NCBI RefSeq assembly: GCF_000585215.1
Contig: NZ_AONC01000062.1
Coordinates: 1-64,000 of the forward strand
DNA length: 64,000 nt
Reading direction: 5' to 3'
From: Imhoffiella purpurea
GTDB taxonomy: Bacteria; Pseudomonadota; Gammaproteobacteria; Chromatiales; Chromatiaceae
The position numbers and the translations under genes were made by a program. Below are positions 17,503 to 27,800 of this stretch, one piece after another (position 1 is the stretch's first letter; the number at the start of each line of letters is the position of its first letter). The notes beneath the pieces are model-generated. The model was not told where the DNA came from. It saw only the letters and a list, made by a program, of their open reading frames with translations, and did not search any database.

Positions 17503-18195
17503 TTACAGCCCCTTGTCGAGCATCAGTTCCTTGATGTGTCCGATCGCGCGGGTCGGGTTGAGCCCCTTGGGGCAGACCTCGACGCAGTTCATGATGCTGT
17601 GGCAGCGGAACAGCTTGTAGGGACCCTCGAGCGCATCGAGACGCTCCTCGGTCGCCTGGTCGCGGCTGTCGGCGAGGAAGCGCCATGCCTGCAGCAGTGC
17701 CGCAGGGCCGTGGAACTTCTCCGGATTCCACCAGAAGGAGGGACAGGCGGTGGAGCAGCAGCCGCAGAGGATGCACTCGTAGAGCCCGTCGAGCTTGTCG
17801 CGCTCCTCGGGCGACTGCAGGATCTCCTGCTCGGGGGCCGGATCGTGACGCACCAGATAGGGCTTGACCGCCCGGTACTGCTCGTAGAACTGGCTCATGT
17901 CCACGACCAGGTCGCGGATCACCGGACGCCCGGGCAGCGGGCGCACCAGGATCGGCGACTTCAGCTCGGAGATGGGCGTGACGCAGGCCAGCACGTTGCG
18001 GCCGTTGGCGTTGACCGCGTCGGACCCGCATACGCCCTCGCCGCAGGAGTGGCGGAAGCTGAAGGACTCGTCCTGCTTCTTCACCTCCAGGAGGACGTCG
18101 CGCAACATCATGCCCTGGAAGGTCTTGACCTCGTAATCCTGCATCCGAGGCTTCTTGTCGGTGTCAGGATTGTAGCGATAGACGCTGATTCTCAT
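17503..18195 (-). CDS. sdhB: Succinate dehydrogenase iron-sulfur subunit SdhB
   Basis: SdhB passes electrons from SdhA to the membrane quinone site through three clusters. Ligands are visible for the [2Fe-2S] cluster (HSCGEGVCGSD and a later ACV) and, in the C-terminal half, as ECILCGCCSTACP and MNCVEVCPKGLNP for the [4Fe-4S] and [3Fe-4S] clusters. The 230-residue length is usual. ATG 18195 was chosen because conserved sequence (MRISVYRYNP) starts there; a 21-residue upstream extension is not conserved in character. It is part of sdhCDAB-sdhE-cptA. Confidence 0.96.
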   Translation of the reverse strand: MRISVYRYNPDTDKKPRMQDYEVKTFQGMMLRDVLLEVKKQDESFSFRHSCGEGVCGSDAVNANGRNVLACVTPISELKSPILVRPLPGRPVIRDLVVDMSQFYEQYRAVKPYLVRHDPAPEQEILQSPEERDKLDGLYECILCGCCSTACPSFWWNPEKFHGPAALLQAWRFLADSRDQATEERLDALEGPYKLFRCHSIMNCVEVCPKGLNPTRAIGHIKELMLDKGL

Positions 18196-18276
18196 CGTCG
18201 ATACCCCATCGGGCGCGCCGGGCGCACCCACTTGCTCGAACCTTGGAGGACGCGCCACGGACGCGCCCCACGGACA

Positions 18277-20040
18277 TCAATACACCCTCTCCTTCGGCGG
18301 GAAGGATTCGACGGTGAGTGGCTTGGTGCGCACCGGCTTGTAGTCCATGCGGTCGCCGTCCTTCGAATAGAGACTGTGCTTGAGCCAGGCCTGGTCGTCG
18401 CGATCCGGATAGTCCGGACGCGAGTGGGCGCCCCGGCTCTCCTGACGATGCAGCGCCGAGACCGCGATGGAGAGTCCCACGTCCATCATGTTCTCCAGCT
18501 CGAGCGCCTCGATGCGCGCGGTGTTGAAGACCTTGGAGTGATCGGCGAGACGCACCTCGGGCATGCGCTCGCGCAGCTCGCACAGACGCTCGAAGCCCTC
18601 CTGCATCACCTCCTCGGTGCGGAAGACGCCGGCATGGTCCTCCATGCACTTGCGGAAATCGGCCCGCATCTGGGCGACCGGGATGCCCTCGCCCTGCTGG
18701 TCCCAGCGGGTGAGACGCGCCATCGCCTGGTCCAGGCTGGCGGAGTCGGTACCGCGCTGATAGGGGTTCTCGCGCACGAAGTCGATGATGTCCTTGCCGG
18801 CCAGGCGTCCGAACACCAGGATATCCAGCAGCGAATTGCCGCCGAGCCGGTTCGCCCCGTGCACCGAGGCACAGGCGCACTCGCCGGCGGCATAGAGACC
18901 CACCACCACCTCTTCCGAGCCCTGCCCGGCCGGCATGGCGACGCGGCCGAAGCGATCGGTCGGGATGCCGCCCATGGCGTAGTGGGCGGTCGGGAAGACC
19001 GGGATCGGCTCCACCACCGGATCGACCCCGGCGAAGATCTTGCTCGACTCGCGGATGCCCGGCAGACGCTTGGAGACGACCGATTCGCCCAGATGGTCGA
19101 GCTTGAGCATCACGTGATCGCCGTGCTCGCCGCAGCCGCGTCCTTCCTTGACCTCTGTGACGATGGCCCGCGAGACCACGTCGCGGCTGGCCAGGTCCTT
19201 GGCGCGCGGGGCATAGCGCTCCATGAAGCGCTCGCCGTTCTTGTTGATCAGATAGCCGCCCTCGCCGCGCGTGCCCTCGGTGATGAGCATGCCCTTGCCG
19301 GCGATGCCGGTCGGATGGAACTGGAAGAACTCCATGTCCATCAGCGGGACGCCGGCGCGCAGCGCCATGGCCATGCCGTCGCCGGTGTTGATGTGGGCGT
19401 TCGAGGTGGTGCGGAAGACCTGCCCGCAGCCGCCGGTGGCGAGCAGGGTCGCCTTGGACTCGATCAGCAGCGGCTCGCCGGTCTCGATCTCGAGCACCAG
19501 GGCGCCGCAGACGACGCCCTCGGCGTCGCGGACCAGATCGAGCGCGAAGAACTCGTCGAAGAAATGGGTGCGGGCGCGGATGTTCTGCTGGTAGAGGGTG
19601 TGCAGGATCGCGTGTCCGGTGCGGTCGGCCGCCGCGCAGGTACGGGCCGCCTGGTCGCCGCCGAAGTTCTGGCTCTGACCGCCGAAGGCGCGCTGGTAGA
19701 TCTTGCCGTCGTCGAGCCGCGAGAAGGGCACGCCGGCGTGCTCGAGCTCGTAGACGGTCGGGATGGCCTCGCGGCACATGAACTCGATGGCGTCCTGGTC
19801 GCCCAGATAGTCCGAGCCCTTGACGGTGTCGAACATGTGCCAGTGCCAGGAGTCGGGCAGCACGTTGGCCAGCGCGGCGTTCACCCCGCCCTGGGCGGCG
19901 ACCGTGTGCGAGCGGGTCGGGAAGACCTTGGAGACGACGGCGACGCGCAGATCGGCGCTCGCCAGCTGCAGCGCGGCGTTCAGACCGGCGCCGCCGGCCC
20001 CGATGATGAGTGCATCGAAATGGCGTGTTGGAAGACTCAT
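18277..20040 (-). CDS. sdhA: Succinate dehydrogenase flavoprotein subunit SdhA
   Basis: SdhA oxidises succinate to fumarate. The FAD-binding [13 protein letters not shown] is at the N-terminus, and the FAD-linking His is in [10 protein letters not shown]. The substrate region HPTGIAGKG and the C-terminal [10 protein letters not shown] segment are intact. At 587 residues the length matches E. coli SdhA (588). It lies 7 bp after sdhD and 81 bp before sdhB. Confidence 0.97.
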   Translation of the reverse strand: MSLPTRHFDALIIGAGGAGLNAALQLASADLRVAVVSKVFPTRSHTVAAQGGVNAALANVLPDSWHWHMFDTVKGSDYLGDQDAIEFMCREAIPTVYELEHAGVPFSRLDDGKIYQRAFGGQSQNFGGDQAARTCAAADRTGHAILHTLYQQNIRARTHFFDEFFALDLVRDAEGVVCGALVLEIETGEPLLIESKATLLATGGCGQVFRTTSNAHINTGDGMAMALRAGVPLMDMEFFQFHPTGIAGKGMLITEGTRGEGGYLINKNGERFMERYAPRAKDLASRDVVSRAIVTEVKEGRGCGEHGDHVMLKLDHLGESVVSKRLPGIRESSKIFAGVDPVVEPIPVFPTAHYAMGGIPTDRFGRVAMPAGQGSEEVVVGLYAAGECACASVHGANRLGGNSLLDILVFGRLAGKDIIDFVRENPYQRGTDSASLDQAMARLTRWDQQGEGIPVAQMRADFRKCMEDHAGVFRTEEVMQEGFERLCELRERMPEVRLADHSKVFNTARIEALELENMMDVGLSIAVSALHRQESRGAHSRPDYPDRDDQAWLKHSLYSKDGDRMDYKPVRTKPLTVESFPPKERVY

Positions 20041-20047
20041 TCGAAAC

Positions 20048-20392
20048 CTAACCTCCGATTCCCGCGGTGACGATCGCCTTGATGGCCCAGAGTCCGGAGG
20101 CGAAGAAGATGAAGGCGAAGAGCATCAGCAGCCCGACGCGCAGACCCAGCACATGCACATAGTCGATCAGCACGTCGCGGATCCCGACCCAGGCATGGGC
20201 GATCAGGACCGGCACGAACAGCAGCAGCCCCATGGCGACCGGCGCCTGCCGCAGCCAGGCCACCAGCTCGGCATGATCGGCCGGGGCGTCGAAGGTGAAG
20301 TGCAGGACGAGATAGAGCACGAAGACGGCCAGATAGACCGCCGTGGCCCGCTGGGCGAGCCAGGCCATGAGACCGGATGCCTGACGACTCAT
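20048..20392 (-). CDS. sdhD: Succinate dehydrogenase membrane anchor SdhD
   Basis: This 114-residue protein has three transmembrane helices and helps form the quinone and heme b site. The conserved [14 protein letters not shown] segment, with the heme-ligand-region His and the Asp/Tyr pair of SdhD, is visible in the second half. The ATG overlaps the sdhC stop (ATGA). The start at 20392 was chosen by conservation from [10 protein letters not shown]. Confidence 0.92.
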   Translation of the reverse strand: MSRQASGLMAWLAQRATAVYLAVFVLYLVLHFTFDAPADHAELVAWLRQAPVAMGLLLFVPVLIAHAWVGIRDVLIDYVHVLGLRVGLLMLFAFIFFASGLWAIKAIVTAGIGG

Positions 20393-20769
20393 ACGATCAC
20401 CCCCAGGACGAGCAGCAGCAGCGAAGCGGCGACGGCGGCGATCAGAACGATGCCGGCGGTGAACCGTGCGACCGGACGATCCAGGCCGAAACCGATATCC
20501 AGCCCCAGATGGCGAACGCCCGCGAGCAGGTGATGCATCAGGCTCCAGACCAGGGCGATCAGAAAGAGACCGACCCACCAGCTGTCCAGCAGACGCGCGG
20601 CGGACTCGAAGCCCTCCGGGCTGGCAGCGGCCCGATGGAGGAGGATGGCGGCGAAGGGGATGGTCAGGACCATCAAGACTCCGCTGACGCGGTGAAGGAT
20701 GGAGACGAGACCTGGCAGAGGCAGCTTGATGCGCCACAATTCCAGGAAGACGGGTCTGGATGTTTGCAT
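20389..20769 (-). CDS. sdhC: Succinate dehydrogenase cytochrome b556 subunit SdhC
   Basis: This 126-residue protein has three membrane helices. The conserved ILHRVSGV early motif and the SLMHHLLAGVRHLGLD segment with the heme-ligand His are present. ATG 20769 starts the family-like sequence; AAAGG about 10 nt upstream may serve as ribosome site. It is the first gene of the operon. Confidence 0.93.
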   Translation of the reverse strand: MQTSRPVFLELWRIKLPLPGLVSILHRVSGVLMVLTIPFAAILLHRAAASPEGFESAARLLDSWWVGLFLIALVWSLMHHLLAGVRHLGLDIGFGLDRPVARFTAGIVLIAAVAASLLLLVLGVIV

Positions 20770-20960
20770 TCTCGGACCTTTGGTGAAACGCGGGACTGGC
20801 AGCCGGCTGCATGCTCGAAGGAGCGGCGCTCGCCGACAGGCTGGCACGATCCCAGTATTTGGGGGCGATCTCCTGGCAAGTCTCGTGACAGGAGACTCGA
20901 AATCATCTATCCCGATGAGGGCCGTGGCGGCAAACCAAGACCCATTGTGCAGCTCGTCAG

Positions 20961-20988
20961 GATATAGGTTTTTTCAGGTAGGTATCAA
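20961..20988 (-). promoter_or_regulatory. Candidate promoter of the sdh operon
   Basis: Read on the minus strand, TTGATA (20983-20988) and TATATC (20961-20966) are separated by 16 bp, each matching the sigma-70 consensus at 4-5 positions. The leader to sdhC would be about 185 nt. The surrounding 20770-21034 gap is A/T-rich at its right end and contains no gene. Confidence 0.4.
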
Positions 20989-21034
20989 TTGAATTTATCA
21001 AAGATAAAGACCCACTTTTTTACGCATCCATTGA

Positions 21035-21436
21035 GCCGTCGAGCTAGGAGATCTGGAGCGACAGGCGTTGGCGGAAAGGCTATCGGCCACGGAGCCGCAG
21101 ACCGTTGACATGGAGCTGATACGCCTGCGCGAGCAACTGAGCGCCTGGCGCGAGACACACGCCAATCTCGCCCCTCCACTCCCTGGCCTCGCCGCGAGCG
21201 CAGCACGCGACCCCGCCGCCGCCCTGGAGCGACTGAAATCACAACAGTCCACCCAGGCGATAACGGCACTCGGCACCTGAGAAACACTCTCGCGCGCCCT
21301 GACCCAGCGGCTCGGGCCGGAGATCTTCGCCCGGCTCCAACAGGCCATGGACACCTTGGATTTCAAATCCGCGCTGTCGGCACTGGAGATGCTCGGCGTA
21401 CCAGAGGAGAAGCGATCGACATGGGAACCAAGGTGA
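21035..21436 (+). pseudogene. Decayed C-terminal fragment of a hybrid histidine kinase (Hpt-like), in-frame stop
   Basis: One frame reads from the stop at 21032-21034 through an in-frame TGA at 21278-21280 and onward to 21436. The part after the TGA (RLGPEIFARLQQAMDTLDF, then SALSALEMLG) resembles the C-terminal helix pair of Hpt domains in hybrid sensor kinases. The fragment ends 16 bp inside the start of the diguanylate cyclase gene, the overlap expected of an intact upstream operon partner. No kinase or receiver sequence lies upstream, so the parent gene seems to have been lost by deletion. The family assignment is tentative, but the broken frame is directly visible. Confidence 0.5.
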
Positions 21437-22845
21437 CGACAGAACAGCATGACGGCATGCCCGATCTCCTGCTCGTCGATGACGACACCGGCAGCCTGCT
21501 GGTCATGAACAAGGCCCTGGAGGGGGATTGCGCGACCCGCTTCGCCAACTGCGGAGCGGATGCCATCGAGCTCATCGCCCGCCATCCTCCCGACCTCATC
21601 CTGCTCGACATGGTGATGCCGGACATGGACGGCATCCAAGTCCTGCGGCATCTGAAGGGGGACGAGACCACCCGGCATATCCCGGTGCTCTTCGTCACCG
21701 CGCGCAGCGACGCCGCCACCGAGACCCAGGCCCTACGTGCCGGCGCGGACGACTTCATCAGCAAACCGATCAACCCGGACGTGCTCAGGGTCCGGGTCGC
21801 GAGCCACCTGGAGCGCAGCCAGCTGCGCCGCGCCATCGAGCATCAGCGCGATCGACTGGAGGCGGAGGTCCAGGAACGCACGCTCCATCTCGAAGCCGCT
21901 CGAGCGCAGCTGGAGGAACAGATGGCGATCCGTACCACCGAGCTGCGCGAGAGCAATCAGCAGCTGGAGCTTGCCCTGGCGGCTGCGCATCTCGGCATCT
22001 GGGAATACGAGGCCCCGACCGGACGCCTGAGCTGGAGCGAGCGGCAGACCATCATGTTCGGTCTTCGCAACACCCAGCACTGCAGGATGCTCAGAGACCT
22101 GCGTCCGATCGTCCATCCCGAGGATCGCCGCGACTGCCTCAGAGCGCTGCATCGCAGCTTGCGCGATGGCGTGACCTTCGATCAGGTCTACCGCGTCATC
22201 TGGCCCGACGACAGCGAGCATTGGCTGCACTCGATGGGCAGGCCGACGCTCAGGACCAAGAGCGAGGCTCGCAAGCGTCTCATCGGCACGACCCGGGACA
22301 TCACCGCGCTCATGGAGCACCAGAATCAGCTCGAGCGCATGGCCCATTACGACGCCCTCACCTCACTGCCCAACCGCGTTCTGCTGAGCGCGCGTCTGCA
22401 GCAAGCCATGGCGAACGCCAGACGCCGCGAACGGTGCCTGGGGGTGATCTATCTCGACCTGGATGGATTCAAGTCCATCAACGATACCCATGGCCACACC
22501 CTGGGGGACGAATTGCTGATCACCGTCTCCGGGCGCATGCGGCGGACCCTGCGCGAGGTGGATACCCTGGCGCGCCTGGGCGGCGACGAATTCGCCGCCA
22601 TCCTGGTGGACCTCTGCGACAGGGACGCCTGCGGTCCACTGGTCGAGCGCCTGCTCGCCGCCGCCGCGGAACCCGTCGAACTGGATGGCCGACGGCTGCA
22701 GGTCACGGCCAGCCTGGGAATCACCTTCTATCCGCAGGCCACCGAAGTGGACGGAGACCAACTGCTGCGCCAGGCCGATCAGGCCATGTATCGGGCCAAG
22801 CAGAGCGGCAAGAATCGCTATCAGGTATTCGAGAATACCCTGTAG
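21421..22845 (+). CDS. Response-regulator diguanylate cyclase (REC-PAS-GGDEF)
   Basis: This 474-residue protein would make cyclic di-GMP from two GTP under phosphorelay control. An N-terminal receiver domain has phospho-acceptor D63 (LLDMVMPDMDG) and KPINP. A coiled coil (about 135-185), a PAS domain (about 190-300) and a GGDEF domain follow. The GGDEF motif at 387-391 is intact. An RxxD product-inhibition site (REVD, 378-381) stands exactly five residues before it, so the enzyme should be active and feedback-inhibited. The upstream Hpt-like remnant suggests its original partner kinase is gone, leaving its phosphate donor unknown. Confidence 0.92.
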   Translation: MGTKVTTEQHDGMPDLLLVDDDTGSLLVMNKALEGDCATRFANCGADAIELIARHPPDLILLDMVMPDMDGIQVLRHLKGDETTRHIPVLFVTARSDAATETQALRAGADDFISKPINPDVLRVRVASHLERSQLRRAIEHQRDRLEAEVQERTLHLEAARAQLEEQMAIRTTELRESNQQLELALAAAHLGIWEYEAPTGRLSWSERQTIMFGLRNTQHCRMLRDLRPIVHPEDRRDCLRALHRSLRDGVTFDQVYRVIWPDDSEHWLHSMGRPTLRTKSEARKRLIGTTRDITALMEHQNQLERMAHYDALTSLPNRVLLSARLQQAMANARRRERCLGVIYLDLDGFKSINDTHGHTLGDELLITVSGRMRRTLREVDTLARLGGDEFAAILVDLCDRDACGPLVERLLAAAAEPVELDGRRLQVTASLGITFYPQATEVDGDQLLRQADQAMYRAKQSGKNRYQVFENTL

Positions 22846-22863
22846 CGGTTCGAGTATCGAACG

Positions 22864-23844
22864 TCAGGCATCCGGCGCTCGATGGCCAGCGAGATGCTTG
22901 GCGCTATGCGGCAGCAGCAGGGCGAGCGCGCCCAGCACCAGGGTATTGCCGAGCAGAAAGAGATGGAGATTGACCGCCGCCGCCAGCGCCAGCTTGGGAT
23001 CGATGCCGAGCGGTACCAGCGCCGCGACCGCCGCCACCTCGTAACTGCCGCTGCCGGCGATGCCGTGGAAGGGCAGCACGCTGGAGAGCTCGGCCCCCAT
23101 GACGCCGGTCAGCAGACGCCAGAGATCAGCCGGCAGGAAGAAGTGGAGCACGCTGGTGAAGGCGGCGAATTTGAGCGACCAGACGAGCCCGGTCCAGAGA
23201 TAGACGCGGACGATCAGCCAGGGCCGGCGCGGCGCGGCGCGCAGCACGCGGCGCACGAGGCCGCGGACCCTGCCCTCCCCCGCGAACAGATGCAGATTCG
23301 CCAGACCCTGCAGACGCGGCAGGACCGCGAGCCCGGCCACCCAGAGCAGGGCGGCGGCCCACCAGATCCAGGACGAATGACTCAGGTTCAGGATGAGCAG
23401 GGCCAGCAGCGCGAGGAAATGCAGATCCAGCAGACGGATCCACATGAGCGCCGCGGCCGAGTCCAGAAGTCCCTCGCCGAAATAGCGCCGCATCAGCCAG
23501 GGAAAGACCATCTCGCCGGTGCGCATGGGCATGAGATTGTTGGCCGTGTTGTGCAGCACCGAGAGCCGCAGCACCACAGGGAAGCAGCCGGCGAAGCGCG
23601 GCCGGAAATAGTCGTGAACGCGCACCGCCCGGAGCGCATAGCTCACCGATGTCAGGAGGAACAGCCAGGCGAGCAGGAGCGGCGGAAAGGTGCGCCAGGG
23701 GGCGAGCAGATCGGCCCAGCCGACGGTGAAGTGGACCGCCGCCACCAGAGCGGCCAGGAGCGCCGCGCCGAATGCCCAGTCGCGCGGGCGTCCCAGACGC
23801 AATGCCCCCCCGGAGGAAGCGGCTCGATCCTGTTCGGTGCTCAT
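22864..23844 (-). CDS. UPF0104 / lysylphosphatidylglycerol synthase TM-like membrane protein
   Basis: This 326-residue polytopic protein (about seven or eight hydrophobic helices) carries the family's conserved NNLMPMRTGEMVFPWL stretch and the later ELSSVLPFHGIAGSGSYE segment. The family corresponds to the flippase part of MprF but lacks the synthase domain, so the lipid handled is unknown. Its ATG overlaps the stop of the acyltransferase gene (ATGA), so the two are probably cotranscribed and may act on the same lipid, an inference from position. Confidence 0.8.
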   Translation of the reverse strand: MSTEQDRAASSGGALRLGRPRDWAFGAALLAALVAAVHFTVGWADLLAPWRTFPPLLLAWLFLLTSVSYALRAVRVHDYFRPRFAGCFPVVLRLSVLHNTANNLMPMRTGEMVFPWLMRRYFGEGLLDSAAALMWIRLLDLHFLALLALLILNLSHSSWIWWAAALLWVAGLAVLPRLQGLANLHLFAGEGRVRGLVRRVLRAAPRRPWLIVRVYLWTGLVWSLKFAAFTSVLHFFLPADLWRLLTGVMGAELSSVLPFHGIAGSGSYEVAAVAALVPLGIDPKLALAAAVNLHLFLLGNTLVLGALALLLPHSAKHLAGHRAPDA

Positions 23845-24812
23845 CTGCGCCTCTTGCGCTTCGGCGGATAGACGGGGGGATCGCCCGGAGGGCGGGTCTT
23901 GAACCGGCGATGGACCCAGAAATACTGCTCGGGCATGGTCTGGATGCGTGACTCGATGGCCCGGTTCATGCGCGCAGTATCCTCCACCGGATCGCCGCTC
24001 GGGAAGTCCGCGAGCGGCGGATCGAAGATGAGCTCGAGCCCTCGCCCCCAGGGCAGGAAACGGGCGAAGGTGGGAATGACCGCGGCCCCCGTCATGCCCG
24101 CGAAGCGCCCCAGCATGGGTACAGTGGATGCGGAAACGCCGCAGAATGGCACGAAGATGCCGCGGCGGCCGCCGTCCTGATCGGGCAGATAGAAGAAGGG
24201 CGTGCCCTTCTTCATCTCGCGAATCAGACCTCGCAGGTCGTCCTGGCGCTCGACCGAGATGCTCCCGAACTGCTGGCGCGCGCCCTTGACCTGACGATCC
24301 ACCACCGGGTTGCGGATCTTCTGATACATGTACATGCCCGAGTGGACCAGCGCGGTGAAGGCGGCGCCGCCCAGTTCCAGCCCGACGAAGTGCGGCACCA
24401 GCACGATCACCGGACGCCCCTCGGCGATGCAGGCATCGATGAAATCGCGGTTGCGGATGCGCACCAGCCGCGCGAGCCGTTCGCGCGACACGCCCCAGCC
24501 CACCCCCTGGGCGAAGGCGGCCACGCCCAGCCAGCCGAAATGGGCGCGCAGGATGCGCTCCCGGCGGCGTGGAGACAGGGCGGGCAGGCAGAGTTCCAGG
24601 TTGCGGCGCGCCACCAGCCGGCGCGAACCGGCGAGCAGATAGCCGAGCCGGCCGAAGAGACCGCCGAGCGCCCAGAGCACGGGAAAGGGCAGCCGGCCCA
24701 GCGCATGGACGAGACCGACCCCGATCCAGCTGGGCCAATGACGGGGATGCAGCAATGCGGATTCGATGTTCAGCAGGGGATCAGTTCTCGAATTTGAAGT
24801 AGATGTCGGCAC
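23841..24812 (-). CDS. LpxL/HtrB-type lipid A (lysophospholipid) acyltransferase
   Basis: This 323-residue membrane-anchored protein has the family's HX4(D/E) catalytic motif as PHFVGLE. The later YLPDQDGGRRGIFVPFCG region, typical of LpxL/LpxM/HtrB, is also present. It would add a secondary acyl chain to lipid A or a related acceptor. The start is uncertain: the GTG at 24812 overlaps the tamB end by 32 bp and conserved sequence begins around LLHPRHWPSW. It follows tamB and overlaps the next gene, making an envelope-biogenesis operon. Confidence 0.87.
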   Translation of the reverse strand: MPTSTSNSRTDPLLNIESALLHPRHWPSWIGVGLVHALGRLPFPVLWALGGLFGRLGYLLAGSRRLVARRNLELCLPALSPRRRERILRAHFGWLGVAAFAQGVGWGVSRERLARLVRIRNRDFIDACIAEGRPVIVLVPHFVGLELGGAAFTALVHSGMYMYQKIRNPVVDRQVKGARQQFGSISVERQDDLRGLIREMKKGTPFFYLPDQDGGRRGIFVPFCGVSASTVPMLGRFAGMTGAAVIPTFARFLPWGRGLELIFDPPLADFPSGDPVEDTARMNRAIESRIQTMPEQYFWVHRRFKTRPPGDPPVYPPKRKRRR

Positions 24813-27800
24813 CCTGATTGTCGCCGGTCTCGGTCTGAAGCTCGATATGGCGCGTCAGGTCGTAACGCAGCTTGACCTTGTTCGCCTCGTCGCCGAGCCC
24901 GCTCTCGTATTCCATGTAGATCCTGGGCGCGACATAGGTCCCGACGGCCAGACCGGCGTCGTTGGTCTGGTCGTTCGCCGAGGGCGGGATCCCCGTCACC
25001 AGATACTTGGTGATCTCGGCCTGGGTCATGTCCGGATCGCTCTCGGAGAAGAAGGCCAGCTTGGGATCGCGCAGCGTGCCCAGCACGCGCACCCCGGCCG
25101 TGGTGTCGCCACCCGCGCGCTCGGCCTGGAGCAGGAGCCCGGGATTGTCGATCGGACTCTTGGCATAGATCAAGCGTCCCTGAGTGATGGTCAGCGGAGC
25201 GCCCAGCTCGGCCGCCAGGCCGAAACCGCCCGACAGCCGGTATTCGCCCTCGGTGATCTGGAGCTGACCGTCGCCCAGCATGTCGGCGCCCGGTCGTTGC
25301 AGCACCCGGAGACCGCCGGCGAGCCGGCCGCGCACGCCGAAGGCGTCGATAGTGACGTCCTTGCCCATGACCAGCCCCACGTCGAGATCCAATGGATAGG
25401 GCGGCGTCTCGGTCCGCTCCTCCATCACCACGTCGGAAGAGGGCGAGACGGTTCCGGCAGGCACAGAGCGCGGCCGGATACGGGCCTCGGAAATCCGAAC
25501 CTGGCCGCGAACCGAGGCCCCCTTGGATCCCGCCTCGATCTCGAAATCGGGCGAGATCAGCGCATAGTATTCCTTGGTGTCGGCGACCTTCAGCTTCTTG
25601 CCGTTCAGACCGATTCGGACATCGGGTCCCGCCGCACCGAACCGGGCCTCGCCGCTCACATCCAGTCGGCCGCCCCCGACCAGCGCGCCACCCCGCAGAT
25701 CCATGCGCTCCTGGGACGGGGCGACCGCCTCCAGATTCAGGTCCTTCACGACCAGGGCGATCAAGGGCACCTCGAAACCGACCTGGCTGACCGCCGCACG
25801 GCCCTTCACACCGGGCTTGCCGATGGTGCCGCCCAGCCCCAGATCGACATCGAGGGAACCGGCCAGATTCGAGATATCCGGCACCAGACTGGCGATACGC
25901 TCCAGACCCGCGATCTGCGCCTTCAGCTGTCCTTGGAGCCGCTGACCGGGCGCGGCCGGGTCCTGGAAGCGCCAGCCGGGCAGGTCCAGCGAGCCCCGAG
26001 CACCGCCCAGGTCGCCCAGGGGCAGCTCCAGCCGGGTCGAGAGCCCCTTGGCATCGGTGTTCAGCGTAAGCCGAGTTCCCGAGAAATCCACGGCCTCGTA
26101 CCGCCCCTGGCCCAGATCGACCTTGATCCGTCCCTGGTCGATCTCGGCGCTGGCCCGACCGTCCAGATTGGAGCCGTCGGCCTGAAAGCGTCCCGTCACC
26201 CGCATGGCACCCTCGGCATCCAGACCATCGGGCAGAAATCCCTCCAGCAGAGCGAAATCCAGGCTGTCGAGATTCAGGTTCGCGAGCCATTTGCCTGGCG
26301 CGGACTGATCGAATCCGATGCACCCACCCGAGCCCCGGTCCTGACGCAGACAGAGTGGACCGGCCTGAACCTTGGCCCCATCGAGTGCGAATGGAGCGGC
26401 CTTCTCCAGACTCCAGCGGCCGAGATCCTCGGGCACCAGATCCAGCCTGGACAGACGACCGCGATAGACTCCGGTGTCGGACAGTCCGCCGGAGGCATCC
26501 AGCTTGGCCGCGAGCTGCGTCCCGTCGAGCTGTAGAGAGACCCTGTGATCGGGCATCGAGCCCTCTCCCCGCAGCGTCAGCGCATCCCAGAGCATGCCGC
26601 CCGCAAATAGATCCTTGCCATCCAGATCCACATCGAAGCGTCCGGGCTCAGCCAGATCCAGGTTGGCCTTACCGACCAGACTGGCCAGCCCCTGCTCGCC
26701 GAAGGCCGCGTCCTTGGCCTTCAGGTCCAGCCGGATACGCGGCCCCTCCAGAGGTCCGGTGACCTTGCCCTGGGCGGAGAGACGTCCCTTGGCATCGGGC
26801 AGCAGGTTGGAGAGATCGGGAGATTCCAGATCGAAGGCCAGGTCCAGCGACTGGTCGACCGTTCCCTGGATGCCGACCCGGCTAGTCCCGGACTGGGCCT
26901 CGATATTCTCGAGGCGCGTCTGGCCCTCGGCCATGCTCACCCGACCGGACGCCGCGATCGGATAGCCGCGCAGACGCCCCTTCAGCGACTCGATGACCGC
27001 CACCAGATCCGGCCCGGCGTCCTCGATCGAGCCATGGCTGGTCAGCCGGCCGTCGATGCGACCCGGCCACTCGGGTGCATAGCTGCCCGGGTCGATGCCG
27101 GAGAGCCGGATGGCCGCGTCCCAGGTCACCTTGGGGTCGAAGGTGGCCTTGGCCTCGCCGTCGACACGCCCGCCGAACACATCCAGACGCAGCGTCTCGA
27201 GCCGGGTCTGCGCCAGGTCGCCGGAGCCGATCAGGGCCAATGCGGCCGGCGGCAATCCGGGACCCGAGGTGGTCGCGCTCAGATCGTAATCGAAGGACTG
27301 GAGTCCGCCCTCGGTGGTCAGTGCAAGCGCGATCCGATCGTCCAGCCCTTCGACGAAGGCGCCCGGATCCAGGTCCTTGCCGTCGAGATGCAGGTTCCAG
27401 CTCGGCTCGGGAGACCAGGCCAGATCGCCGCCGCCCTCGATGCGGCCCCGCAGCGTCTCCAGGAGGAGGCTGGCGATCCGGGTACCCTCGGCGGTTCCGG
27501 TGCCCCGCAGCGCCAGCCTCGACGCGGGAAAGCTCGGCCCCTCGGCCTGGGCCGAGAGGCTGTAGTCGTAGGCGGCCAGATCGCCGGACGCCTTCAGCGC
27601 GCCCTGGGCGGACCGGGCGACGAGGTCGCCGCTCAGCGGCCAGCGCAGATTCCGCCACTGGCCCTCCAGCTCGAAGGCGCCCGGATCGGTCGCGAGATCC
27701 AGGTGGCCGGTCGCGTTCAGGTCGGCCTTGGAGACCTCTTCGGTCAGGTCCAGACGGCGGATGTCGAGCCGCTTGTCGCTCCAGAGCAGATCGAGCGTGG

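Noticed and set aside
17479-20070. An 863-codon open frame on the plus strand opposite the sdh genes
   Set aside because: It is antisense to conserved sdhB and sdhA with intact cofactor motifs, and its translation is rich in His, Gly, Leu and Val with no recognisable domain. High GC makes long antisense frames common.
21278-21280. The in-frame TGA considered as a selenocysteine codon
   Set aside because: No SECIS-like hairpin was seen directly downstream, the surrounding protein is Hpt-like and not a redox enzyme, and the upstream kinase is missing, so decay is simpler.
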